A stretch of DNA of 64,000 nt from Picochlorum sp. 'celeri' (Eukaryota > Chlorophyta > Trebouxiophyceae), in the NCBI GenBank assembly GCA_010909725.1, contig JAACMV010000023.1, positions 1,178,001 through 1,242,000 of the forward strand, in the 5' to 3' direction. The position numbers were made by a program, and so were the translations under genes. Numbering within the stretch: position 1 is the first letter of the stretch; each line of letters starts with the position of its first letter. Positions 1 through 7,915 of this stretch are shown here, piece after piece. Below the pieces are notes generated by a model. The model had not been told where the DNA came from. It was given only the letters and a program-made list of their open reading frames with translations, and did no database searches.

Positions 1-298
1 CAAGTGCATACATCAGAGCGTCATCTAAGTCGTCAAGATGATAAAAAACCTTCGATGCCACCAAAGCAGCGAGCTCCCTATGACTAAATTCCTCGTCTTC
101 AAACAGTGCCTCGATCAGGGAGATGGAACCACTCAATTGAAACCAGAACTCGTCCACATTCGCATTCATCTGCTCCAAAGCGAATATTTTAAGTGAATCT
201 TCATCTTCCTCCAACAAGGCCAACACACTGGAGGCTCCACTGTGTCCAATACCTATCGTCGTTGACATTCCAACGGCAACTCCACCACTGGAACCCAT
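1..298 (-). CDS. RPN2: 26S proteasome regulatory subunit RPN2 (PSMD1), N-terminal part
   Basis: The first 99 codons of a gene that runs off the left edge of the window. The ATG is at 298 and the frame is open to base 1. The translation contains stretches characteristic of the RPN2 N-terminus: a leucine-rich helix ending LLEEDEDSLKIFALEQMN, then LFEDEEF and AALVASKVFYHL. RPN2 is the large scaffold of the 19S regulatory particle base and carries PC repeats further downstream, which are outside this window. It is divergent from the PsbP-like gene at 666, so the 367-bp gap probably holds both promoters. No intron is needed in the visible part. The family call rests on remembered conservation. Confidence 0.85.
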   Translation of the reverse strand, partial: MGSSGGVAVGMSTTIGIGHSGASSVLALLEEDEDSLKIFALEQMNANVDEFWFQLSGSISLIEALFEDEEFSHRELAALVASKVFYHLDDLDDALMYAL

Positions 299-665
299 AT
301 CCACTATTATTGTCACTCTAGAATGTATCAACTACTATATATTAACAGGATATTACGATATGAATTGACTCTGACCGGAATATCTGTTCTTCTCGTGCCT
401 GAACTGCGGATCAATCAACCAATCAATCAAAACAGTCCAGTCCCACGGGTGGTGATGTATTTCTAATCTCCACGCCCACTTCCTTCGTGTAAAACCTAAT
501 AGAGTGATTTTTTTCCAACCTACACGAGGGCCGGCCAAGGTACATGGGATTCCATACGAATCTCCGTCAATAGAACATATAAAATATTGATGTTTCACCC
601 TATTGATCCCATCATGGCGATGCGTGCCACGTGCAGATGTATCATTGTATGTTCGGAGAATACGG
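299..665. other. Divergent intergenic region
   Basis: Between the divergent starts of RPN2 and the PsbP-like gene. It contains a short AATC-rich stretch near 408-430. I see no gene or recognisable motif. Confidence 0.5.
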
Positions 666-1418
666 ATGGGCTGTGCATCGGTGCCTTTGGGTGATGTTGG
701 GTACGGTGTTCCTAGGCTCGCGAGGGAACGGAGGAGAATAGGAGGAGGAGCTCTTCGGCACACGGCATATCCACTCGGATCAGTGCGACGGAATCCGATA
801 TCATGTTACTGTCGATGTGACTCGGGTGGCCTGCCTGTCCTTGATAGTAGGCGACGAGTGGTTGTGGGTTTGTTTGGGGTGGTTCCGTTGTGGGTGTGGT
901 CCCCAACTGGTCGTAGCATGGCACAGAGCGATGGAGGTCTAGATACGTACAGATCGGATGCATACCGAATGAAGTATCCCGAGTCATGGGAGGTGACGGG
1001 GAAGGCTGGGGCGGATGTGCTGTTCAAGGATCCGGCAAGGAGGGGTGTAAACATTGGAGTGACCATCCTTCCTGTGAGGATTGACTCTGTGGCAGAGTAC
1101 GGCGACTTGCAAAATGTCTCTGAGAAGATACTGCAAGCGGAAAGGGCCAAGGATGGGAGTTTGAGCGCGGAGATGATGAACAAGGACTCAGTGGTCTTGC
1201 CTGGGAGTGGGGTCCAGGCATATGATTACGAGTACGAGGTTGGGACGACGCGGGGAACGAAAAGAATATTGTCCCGAGTATGCATACGGGATAAAACTTT
1301 GTACGTGGTGAATGGGACGCTGTCCTGCGGCAAGGTGGATGCATGTCAATTTGATGAAGATGACAACCGGATTCTCCAGCTTATGAGACAGTCTGTCGAA
1401 TCTTTCAATGTTCTTTAA
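666..1418 (+). CDS. PsbP-domain protein, thylakoid lumen
   Basis: Single-exon gene of 250 aa. The C-terminal 160 residues have the PsbP fold pattern: DAYRMKYPESWE, then VLFKDP, then VNIGVTILPV, and a final basic/hydrophobic strand region ending in SVESFNVL. The first 95 residues look bipartite. They begin with an Arg/Gly-rich plastid transit-like stretch, followed by DSRRRVVVGLFGVVPLWVW, a twin-arginine signal with a hydrophobic core, as expected for Tat import into the thylakoid lumen. I chose ATG 666 because the open frame upstream reaches only a TTG at 603. PsbP-family proteins support photosystem II oxygen evolution or assembly. This one is more likely a PsbP-like/PPD member than canonical PsbP, but I cannot assign the subtype. 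Confidence 0.8.
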   Translation: MGCASVPLGDVGYGVPRLARERRRIGGGALRHTAYPLGSVRRNPISCYCRCDSGGLPVLDSRRRVVVGLFGVVPLWVWSPTGRSMAQSDGGLDTYRSDAYRMKYPESWEVTGKAGADVLFKDPARRGVNIGVTILPVRIDSVAEYGDLQNVSEKILQAERAKDGSLSAEMMNKDSVVLPGSGVQAYDYEYEVGTTRGTKRILSRVCIRDKTLYVVNGTLSCGKVDACQFDEDDNRILQLMRQSVESFNVL

Positions 1419-1504
1419 AGGTTGCGATGGGCAGTACCTTCATCAAAATCGATCGCACCAGCGTGCTTTTATTTAAGAGAGAATCCTCATCAATACGTGT
1501 TCAT

Positions 1505-2449
1505 TCATTTTAAACTAAAGTCTACAAAACTATGTGAGTGTGTGTTCTGGGCACAGGTGATACAGTAGTGTTGAAGCAGCAGCTTCCACTCTTCTTCCTC
1601 GTCCAACATTTCTATTCTATTGATCCTTTGGATCTCTTCACGAGGTATGCCGCGATTGAACAAGGATAACATGTCCTCACACATCACATGCTGCCATCCA
1701 CAGCATTTCATTCTCTGCTTTTGCTCCTCCAACGAGGACACGATGCCCTTGAGCGGACATCCACGAGCTGATAAATTTATCATCATTTGTTTTCCAAACG
1801 CATCATTTGGATTCACCTGCTCGTATACAATGCAGAGAGACTCTGGGAAAGAGTGTGATACCTGGCGCAACAAAGCATTCGAAAATGACAGTTCCATGTA
1901 CACAAGGACACATTCAGCCAAAAACAAGGTCGGAGCATCCTCCCGTATCCCACATGTATCCTTCAAAATTCTCATGAAGTCCTCCCCGCGTCTCACATCC
2001 GCACCCACCAAGCAGTACAAATCCTCCTTGTCTATCAGCTGATTGTCCTCCAGGATCTTTCTCTTCGCAGCTACCACGTCTTCAAAATCACACTCGATAT
2101 ATTTTGAGACCCTGTCTTGCAGCACGCCCTGTTGCCTCAGCTGAAAATACAATGTATCAAACCCGCACCCCAACACAACCACCTGCACTTTGGCCGAACC
2201 TTTGGAATTGCGTTCCAGATAGTCCAGAATCAGAGACTTTATAATGATATGGCGAGCGAAATACCCTCTATTTATGATTGGGGGAAACGATCGAGCCCGC
2301 ATGGTATCAGAAGGCTTGACAAATAGATGGACAAAAGGATCTGAGAAATACCCCCTCTCCACACAGGCTCTGCACAGCACCCTCTTTGTCGGTGATACAC
2401 TACATCAAACACAGCCTCGCTGCACCAAGCACACTTACAGTTTACTCAT
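1505..2449 (-). CDS. LCMT1: Leucine carboxyl methyltransferase 1 (PP2A methyltransferase)
   Basis: The frame 2381-1505 encodes a protein matching LCMT1/PPM1, which methylates the C-terminal leucine of the PP2A catalytic subunit using SAM. Landmarks are VERGYFSDPFVHLF near the N-terminus, INRGYFARH, the SAM-binding VVLGCGFDTLYF, LFLAECVLVYM and YEQVNPNDAFG. The protein is about 295 aa, slightly shorter than the human protein. The open frame begins with GTG, so a 5' exon is needed. A candidate is an 11-nt coding exon at 2449-2439 (ATGAGTAAACT) followed by GTAAGT. An intron from 2438 to 2382 joins in frame to give MSKLVLCRACVERG. The family is solid, but the exon 1 model is tentative. Its 3' end converges on the PsbP-like gene 86 bp away. 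Confidence 0.85.
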
Positions 2450-2763
2450 TTGAGCGTCTCCATTTGTCTTTTTGACCCCAGCATCGTAATCCATAACAAA
2501 ACCGTGCCACGTTGTCTGTCGGCAAACGCAAAGGTGTTGCGCTGCTGGGCACACTCACTGGATAGTAATGGAAACACTATACTATTACTATGATCAAATT
2601 ATAATGATACAATATGTCATCACAGCCTCCTGGACTGTCCAAACATACCCAAATTTTGAATACATTTCTAGATCTCTAGAGATCTCTCAGATCTAGATGT
2701 CGGCTTGGAGAGACCATCATGACAAAAAGGACCCATGCGTATGTTCCACATACAGACCTAGTC
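2450..2763. other. Intergenic spacer with AGATCT-rich palindromic stretch
   Basis: No gene is visible. Bases around 2668-2700 hold overlapping palindromes built on CTAGATCT and AGAGATCTCT that could form a small hairpin. A similar AGATCTAGATCT stretch occurs near 5671-5695 in another spacer. The function is unknown. Confidence 0.4.
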
Positions 2764-3195
2764 TCACACACGCTGCTCCTGATCCGCACTGCTACGGAGT
2801 TTCCTCAGCAGCTCCATCTTCAGCTGCAAGCCCTTCTCAGAGTCCAAATCCTTCTCCTTGGTATACAGAATGTAATTGTCTAGCCCTCCTGCCTTGTCTA
2901 TACTCCTTAATGCAGACGGCGTCACTTTAAATCGCACTTTTCTATCAAGTATCTCGCTATACAAGGAGGCATTCTGAGCATTGGGTTTCCACACCCTCCT
3001 GGTTCTGCAGGACGAACAAAATAAACACGTCCTAAATCGCTCATAATCACTATGTAAGACTCATAAGTACCTGTTGCCTCCATCTTTGCTCACGTTATTA
3101 CCAGACAGGACCCGTTTGCCTGCGAATAGTCCCCTTTTCGTCCTCTTTGATATATGACGAACAAAGAGGATCACTCCTCCGGGCAGTGAGAGCAT
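2764..3195 (-). CDS. Organellar ribosomal protein bL28 (probably mitochondrial)
   Basis: Two-exon gene of 121 aa. Exon 1 is 3195-3071, the intron is 3070-3005 (66 bp, GTACTT...CTGCAG) and exon 2 is 3004-2764. Joined, it reads RGLFAGKRVLSGNNVSKDGG, then NRTRRVWKPNAQ, then SLYSEILDRKVRFKVTPSAL and DKAGGLDNYIL. This is the diagnostic bL28 layout, with an N-terminal basic loop for rRNA contact and a conserved RSIDKAGG segment. The C-terminal extension after the core and the LYSEIL motif resemble the mitochondrial rather than the plastid form, so I infer a mitochondrial large-subunit protein. The N-terminus (MLSLPGGVILFVRHISKR) is short but basic and hydrophobic, compatible with mitochondrial import. 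Confidence 0.85.
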
Positions 3196-3413
3196 GATAG
3201 ATGTGAAATAAGTTTATATATAATTGCACATCTGATGACGAATCATCGACTCCATACTTGAGGAGGACCGAACTCACGGTTCGAGTTGCTTAATTGAAAC
3301 TATTAAAAACGTCTCTTTTTTTTCACGTGCATTGTAGATGCTCTTCCAATGTCGAAACCGATGACGGAATTTTACACCATTTTACACCATTTAAACTGGC
3401 ATGGAATGATACA

Positions 3414-3790
3414 ATGGGTCTTTTATCGCATGCTCTCGTTCAGGTGGTGGTTGCTTCGGTTCTGTTGGGAGCGTTGAAACGAGCTGGAATTGTCAGGTAG
3501 ACAGAATGCGCATGTAACATTTGTATTTACGTATTTGATACTGACCAGTATCCATGCATCTGTGGCGCAGGATTGATGCCAATGCCATTCAAGACGAAAG
3601 AGTCAGAAAGGCTTTCACCCAAGCGGTAGGTTGATTCGTATCAGTAATCCTCCCTATACATAGGGAGAGCGTCATATACGACGGTCCACAAATATCACGT
3701 GTGAGCCCATCTTTTCTGTAGGTAGATCTAGGAGAGTCGATTGCTGAGAAGGGCTGTGTCATTGCAGATTCTCTGAAGAAGGCTCAATGA
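3414..3790 (+). CDS. Small hypothetical membrane protein (three exons)
   Basis: A 68-aa protein assembled from exons 3414-3496, 3571-3625 and 3722-3790. Both introns (74 and 96 bp) have GT/AG ends and the phases match throughout. The sequence begins MGLLSHALVQVVVASVLLGA, a single hydrophobic segment, then KRAGIVRIDANAIQDERVRK and a soluble amphipathic tail ending LKKAQ. I do not recognise the family. Size and layout resemble small organelle-membrane accessory subunits, but that is only an analogy. The consistent splicing and uninterrupted joined frame are the evidence that it is real. It converges with PTRHD1, with 43 bp between stop codons. Confidence 0.6.
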
Positions 3791-3833
3791 CCATCATCAT
3801 TTCTGTCTGCAAATGATTCGTCCCACATGCACA

Positions 3834-4293
3834 TCATCCTCTGCAGAGTTTTAATTTCTTGAAAAAGGGTGATATGACAGATTTCCTTTGGGGGGCGGAT
3901 GCTAGTGCAGTGGGCATGTTTTCTGGCTGTTCAATCCATAACTTGTGTGGGATTCCTGCCTCTTGTAATTTTGACGCAATCTGTAGTAACTGCGCCTCAT
4001 CAGGCGCCTCTAGCACAACCTATATAGACATCACGCGCGATGCTATGATTTTCATGATGCAATCAATCACACATCCAAGCAACAGTCCACCATACCTTTC
4101 TCATATGATCCAAGTTCCCAGATGAGCAGTATTCTGCAGTCTCTGCAGCCTCTTTGCTCACCCATAAAGCAGCTGTTGCGGCATGGCACCCTTGCGCAAC
4201 GATGCTCCCAAGGGGCCAGTTGTGCTCCTTCCACAGGTCCCTTCGAAGAGCAACATATTGTAAAAGTGGGTCTTCGTCCTGCTGTGCGCTCAT
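3834..4293 (-). CDS. PTRHD1: PTRHD1-type peptidyl-tRNA hydrolase 2 domain protein
   Basis: Two exons, 4293-4096 and 4019-3834, with a 76-bp intron (GTATGG...TATAG), giving 127 aa. Landmarks are LLQYVALRRDL, WPLGSIVAQGCHAATAALW, the splice-spanning MRKVVLEAPDEAQL, then GIPHKLWIEQPENMPTALA and FFKKLKL at the C-terminus. This is the PTH2 fold as in human PTRHD1, which has the Pth2 core and is related to enzymes that release peptidyl-tRNA. Catalytic activity of the PTRHD1 branch is less certain than for Pth2 itself. The start is the ATG before SAQQDED. Upstream open frame to 4413 exists but is not conserved-looking. Confidence 0.85.
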
Positions 4294-4499
4294 TACCACT
4301 CCTTTCGCGGTATGGTATCTCGTTTTATTAATTGTATGATATCCCCGGTGTATTATGGCGTGTTTCCAAGCGAATCGCGTGCCCTGTGGGTGGATGCCTT
4401 GGAAACAATGCATCGGACACAGCAGCTCTATGCATATAATAATGCTTTATATTTAGAATGTACTGTATACAGAATGAAAATAGGATTGTATGATGACCA

Positions 4500-5520
4500 T
4501 CATCGAGCAACCAGGCCTGCATCCTTGTCCCACTGCTCTGCAGACTTGACCTGGTCGATAATCTGCTTCTCTGGACTCACAATGCCATCGATAATACCGT
4601 ACGCCAGCGCATCCTTTGGCTGCATATACAATGGCCTCTGCATATCCTTCTCCAACTTTTCAGTATCATGACCAGTCGTCCTGGACATGATCTCCAACAA
4701 ATTCTGCTTCTGTGCCAAGACTTCCCTCCACTTGATCTCCACCTCGATAGCCTGGCGCTGACCAGTGGGAGGCACGCGAGGCTGATGCATCATTGCCGTC
4801 GCGTGCTCCAGCATAAATCTCTTGCCCTTCTCTCCTGCCGACAACAGCATGCACGCCTGCCCAATGGCCACGCCCACCCCAACCGTGTGAATCTCATTCT
4901 TCACAAACGACATGGCGTCATATATCGCGGTACCTTCTGTCTCGAATCCCACAGTTTCTCCATCAGCACGGGTCGTACCAGTCGAGTTGATGTACAGATA
5001 TATTGGCTTGGACCTATCCTTGTGCTGCAGATACAAGAGCTCTGCTATAATGAGCTCTGTCACAGCCGGGACCAACTGCAAGGCGGATTCATGTGATATC
5101 GTTACTATACCCATTCGATGAAAATTGATGACAAACTATAGTAATAGTAGTAGGCGCACGCACCGGCATTCCCAAGTACACAATCCTGCTGTCCAACAAC
5201 AGTGAGGGCAAGTCTGGAGGTGGAGTCTGCGGTTTGTGCCCATCGTATGAAGCAGCAGCAGCCTCCCCTGGTGCCCCTGTCCCTGAATTTTGAATATTCA
5301 TATTCGTCTGGCCACTGGGTGGTAACCACAACGAGCGGTCGTGCACCAGAGAAGGACCCGTGTACCTGCTCTGTCCACTCGAGTCGTGGACAGCTGCTCT
5401 AGGAATCACTGCTCTTCTCCTTCTCCCCTCACATGTCACAGCATTTCTATTCTTCCTATAACTATCATTGCTACTACTAGATTGAATTCTCCCACTGCGT
5501 GAGAGACTCATGGCAGACAT
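4500..5520 (-). CDS. CLPR3: ClpR3-type non-catalytic plastid Clp protease subunit
   Basis: Exons 5520-5164 and 5075-4500, intron 88 bp (GTGCGT...TTGCAG), 310 aa. The joined core reads LLDSRIVYLGMP then LVPAVTELIIAELLYLQ, YINSTGTTRADGETVGFETE and a C-terminal handle. It is most like plant ClpR3, a structural member of the hetero-oligomeric plastid Clp ring. The catalytic serine position is Gly (VAIGQAC instead of the ASMG motif). The histidine is kept (MMHQP), and the catalytic Asp region reads MQRPLYM, so Asp is gone. The first ~90 residues are Ser/Arg-rich and acid-poor at the start (MSAMSLSRSGRIQ), consistent with a transit peptide. ATG 5520 was chosen because the longer frame starts with GTG. 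Confidence 0.85.
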
Positions 5521-5864
5521 TGTCGTCTCCTCTACTCGCGTATCGTACACTCTGATGAAATCCCCGAATATATTTAATTGATTTGCTAAATCAATATCTT
5601 TTTCTCAGAATGGACAAGGCCAGTAATATCGCCATCGTCGGCAGGTCAGCCGAGATCTTCATAAACTCATGGAGATCTAGATCTTTAAAGATCTTTGCCT
5701 GTCCAAGGTGAAGGCTCCGTCTCATGTCACATTGCGGTCATATTCTTTTCCAAAATAGGTGCTCATTCAGTGGCTGGGAACAAGGACGTGTGGTGGGAAT
5801 GCATGTAGAGGTGGTGTGAGTTAGAAGAGGGTCAATCTTCTTTTCAAACTCGTGCTTTAGGACC
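5521..5864. other. Divergent spacer between ClpR3 and TFIIE-beta
   Basis: It contains a short palindromic run around 5671-5695 (AGATCTAGATCTTTAAAGAT). No gene is visible. It probably includes promoters for both flanking genes. Confidence 0.4.
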
Positions 5865-6767
5865 ATGGGGCCTCCTAAGCAGAGTGGAAGCAACATTCAG
5901 AATGTTCTAAATAAGTTTAGAACTGATTTGAGTAGGAATGCCAAGGTTCTCGCGGATGGAGCCAAGGCACGGGAGGAGAAGATTCGGCAGAAGAGCTCTG
6001 CGTCACGTCGTCCGACCACGCAGAAGAGCAGGAAGGGAAAGTCTTCGTCAAAAGGTCAAACAAATGCTTCCTCTGGTGGTAAAGGAGAGCAGGCGTGGAT
6101 GAATGACGCCAAAGGCCCGGAGGAGCTTCCTCTTGGGATGAGGCAGAAGCAGGTGATTGACCACATCAAGGACAGGGAAGCGCCTGTCTCGATCGAAGAA
6201 ATTTTGAATGCAACTGGAAGAAACATAGAGATAGAGGCAGATTTGAAGAGGGCATTAGAGGCGCATCCGAAGGTTGCGATCGATGGAGCGACTGGAATGT
6301 ATACGTATGTGCCTGATGCGCACGTGAAGAACAAACAGCAGCTGCTGGACTATATCAGGGCGTCCGGGGCGCCTGTTCCTGTGCCAGAGATTTTAGACTC
6401 GTACAAACAGGTTACCGAAGATATTATTTCTTTAAAAAAATCGAAGGATATTATCGGGCTGTACAGCTACCATCCCGACTTGAACTGTGAGGTGTTGTAC
6501 GCCTTGGACCCTGCTCTGGCTGGCCTCGAAGCTGATGGTGATGTTTCCGCTCTTTGGGCCAACTTCCCCCTTCCCGACACGGATGAGGGCATGGACGAAG
6601 CATTGAAGAAGGCAGGTATTGCACCGGCACCAAGGAAGGAGAAACCAAAGCGGATTGTGTCCGAGAAGAAGAAGAAGAAGAGGAAGCAGACCAAGCTCCG
6701 GGCTGTGACCAACATGCATTTGATGCACTTGCTCGAGGGAGAAGGGCCCACCATGATTGACGGGTAG
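5865..6767 (+). CDS. TFA2: General transcription factor TFIIE beta subunit
   Basis: Intronless, 300 aa. The N-terminal region is a basic, low-complexity segment. It is followed by a winged-helix region (GMRQKQVIDHIKDREAPVSI, LNATGRNIEIEADLKRAL) and a second winged-helix unit (KNKQQLLDYIRASGAPVPV, DSYKQVTEDIISLKKSKDII). The C-terminus is Lys-rich followed by KLRAVTNMHLMHLLEG, the typical basic helix of TFIIE-beta that ends in a (T/V)N.H..HLL motif. TFIIE-beta works with TFIIE-alpha to recruit TFIIH to RNA polymerase II. The length matches known homologues. It converges with RPS23, 69 bp apart. Confidence 0.85.
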   Translation: MGPPKQSGSNIQNVLNKFRTDLSRNAKVLADGAKAREEKIRQKSSASRRPTTQKSRKGKSSSKGQTNASSGGKGEQAWMNDAKGPEELPLGMRQKQVIDHIKDREAPVSIEEILNATGRNIEIEADLKRALEAHPKVAIDGATGMYTYVPDAHVKNKQQLLDYIRASGAPVPVPEILDSYKQVTEDIISLKKSKDIIGLYSYHPDLNCEVLYALDPALAGLEADGDVSALWANFPLPDTDEGMDEALKKAGIAPAPRKEKPKRIVSEKKKKKRKQTKLRAVTNMHLMHLLEGEGPTMIDG

Positions 6768-6836
6768 AACCCGATCCTTATTTATTACGTACTTACTATC
6801 TGTTTTACAAATATATATATATAGTGAAGACAGAAA

Positions 6837-7566
6837 TCAATTTCTTGGCTTCTCCTTCTTTCCTCTGAAGAGGGCAATGAGGGACACACCAGACACCTTG
6901 ACAACCTTGAAACGCACTCCTGGAATATCTCCGACAGCGTGTCCACGACGACCAAAACCAGCAATCAACACTTCATCGTTCTCTTCGATAAAGTTCAAGC
7001 ATCCATCATTGGGGACGAATGCAGCAATCTTCTTTCCGTTCTTGATCAACTGCACACGAGCACACTTACGAATAGCAGAGTTTGGCTGCTTGGCCTCAAT
7101 GCCGATCTTCTCCACTACGATTCCCTTGGCGTGGGAAGCTCCAGCGAATGGCTTCTTATATTCACTACCCAAGTTAGACTTTTTGTAATCCTTATCGGCC
7201 CATCGCTCTTCACGACGGTGCAAGCGAAGCTTGCGCCCAGCTCCCATACCACGTGTCTTACCTGCAGATACAGAAGGACAAGATTATTATCGATATTCAT
7301 CAGACAATGCAATGCTACTCGGCCATCCACCCCTCGTCTTCCCACCGTCGGCGAAGATGCCACGGTCAGAGTGCCACGCCCTCCATCTCTTCCATGGAAA
7401 CGAGTCCCAGGAACATCTATGCAGAATATTTTAAACGAGTGCACTGTCCAACCATCCTATCACCCATGTGTTTGGAGAAGAAAGTCTGCTATCGTGGCCA
7501 AAGACACAAGACGGCGGCAGTCGAGTGACAATTCCTGATACAGACGCCACCACACAACGTACCCAT
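6837..7566 (-). CDS. RPS23: 40S ribosomal protein S23 (uS12)
   Basis: 142 aa with the highly conserved eukaryotic uS12 core: [60 protein letters not shown] and [20 protein letters not shown]. The decoding-centre loop with the KQPNSAIRK motif, site of prolyl hydroxylation in other eukaryotes, is intact. The normal start MGK.RG is recovered only by splicing a 4-nt coding exon, ATGG at 7566-7563, across a 301-bp intron (7562-7262, GTACGT...CTGCAG) to exon 2 at 7261-6837. The result is [18 protein letters not shown]. This intron is several times longer than most others in the window. The divergent neighbour is PRORP. Confidence 0.93.
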
Positions 7567-7915
7567 GGTTGTTTTTTATCTATAAGTTATCTGGTAGTAG
7601 TATCAAAATATTTTATATGAGCAGGACGGGCACTTGGCGATACAAACATGCCCAAGTTCCACTGTTAGCGAGCACGTCAAGTGATACGGTCCAGCATTGC
7701 CTTTGATGGTAGAACTAGTTGCGCAGGTGCCATCGAGGTGTATGTGCCAAGCAGAGCCATCATAGTGCCCAGTCGGGCTGGTCATGTACCATATGTATTC
7801 CAAAGTTGGAAGAAACCTGGCAGCGATCAGATTTCACGGGCGGTGGTACGACTTTGAAGACTTTGCATGGCAACGGAGTTTGGGCAGAGTGCTCTTTTGT
7901 GACGACAATAATGAA
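7567..7915. other. Divergent spacer between RPS23 and PRORP
   Basis: The PRORP frame is open back to ATG 7784, so part of this stretch could be coding. A 66-codon open frame on the minus strand (7803-7603) is probably chance. I see no other feature. Confidence 0.4.

Noticed and set aside
603..665. Extension of the PsbP-like protein to 603
   Set aside because: The codon at 603 is TTG. The first in-frame ATG is 666 and already precedes the transit-like region.
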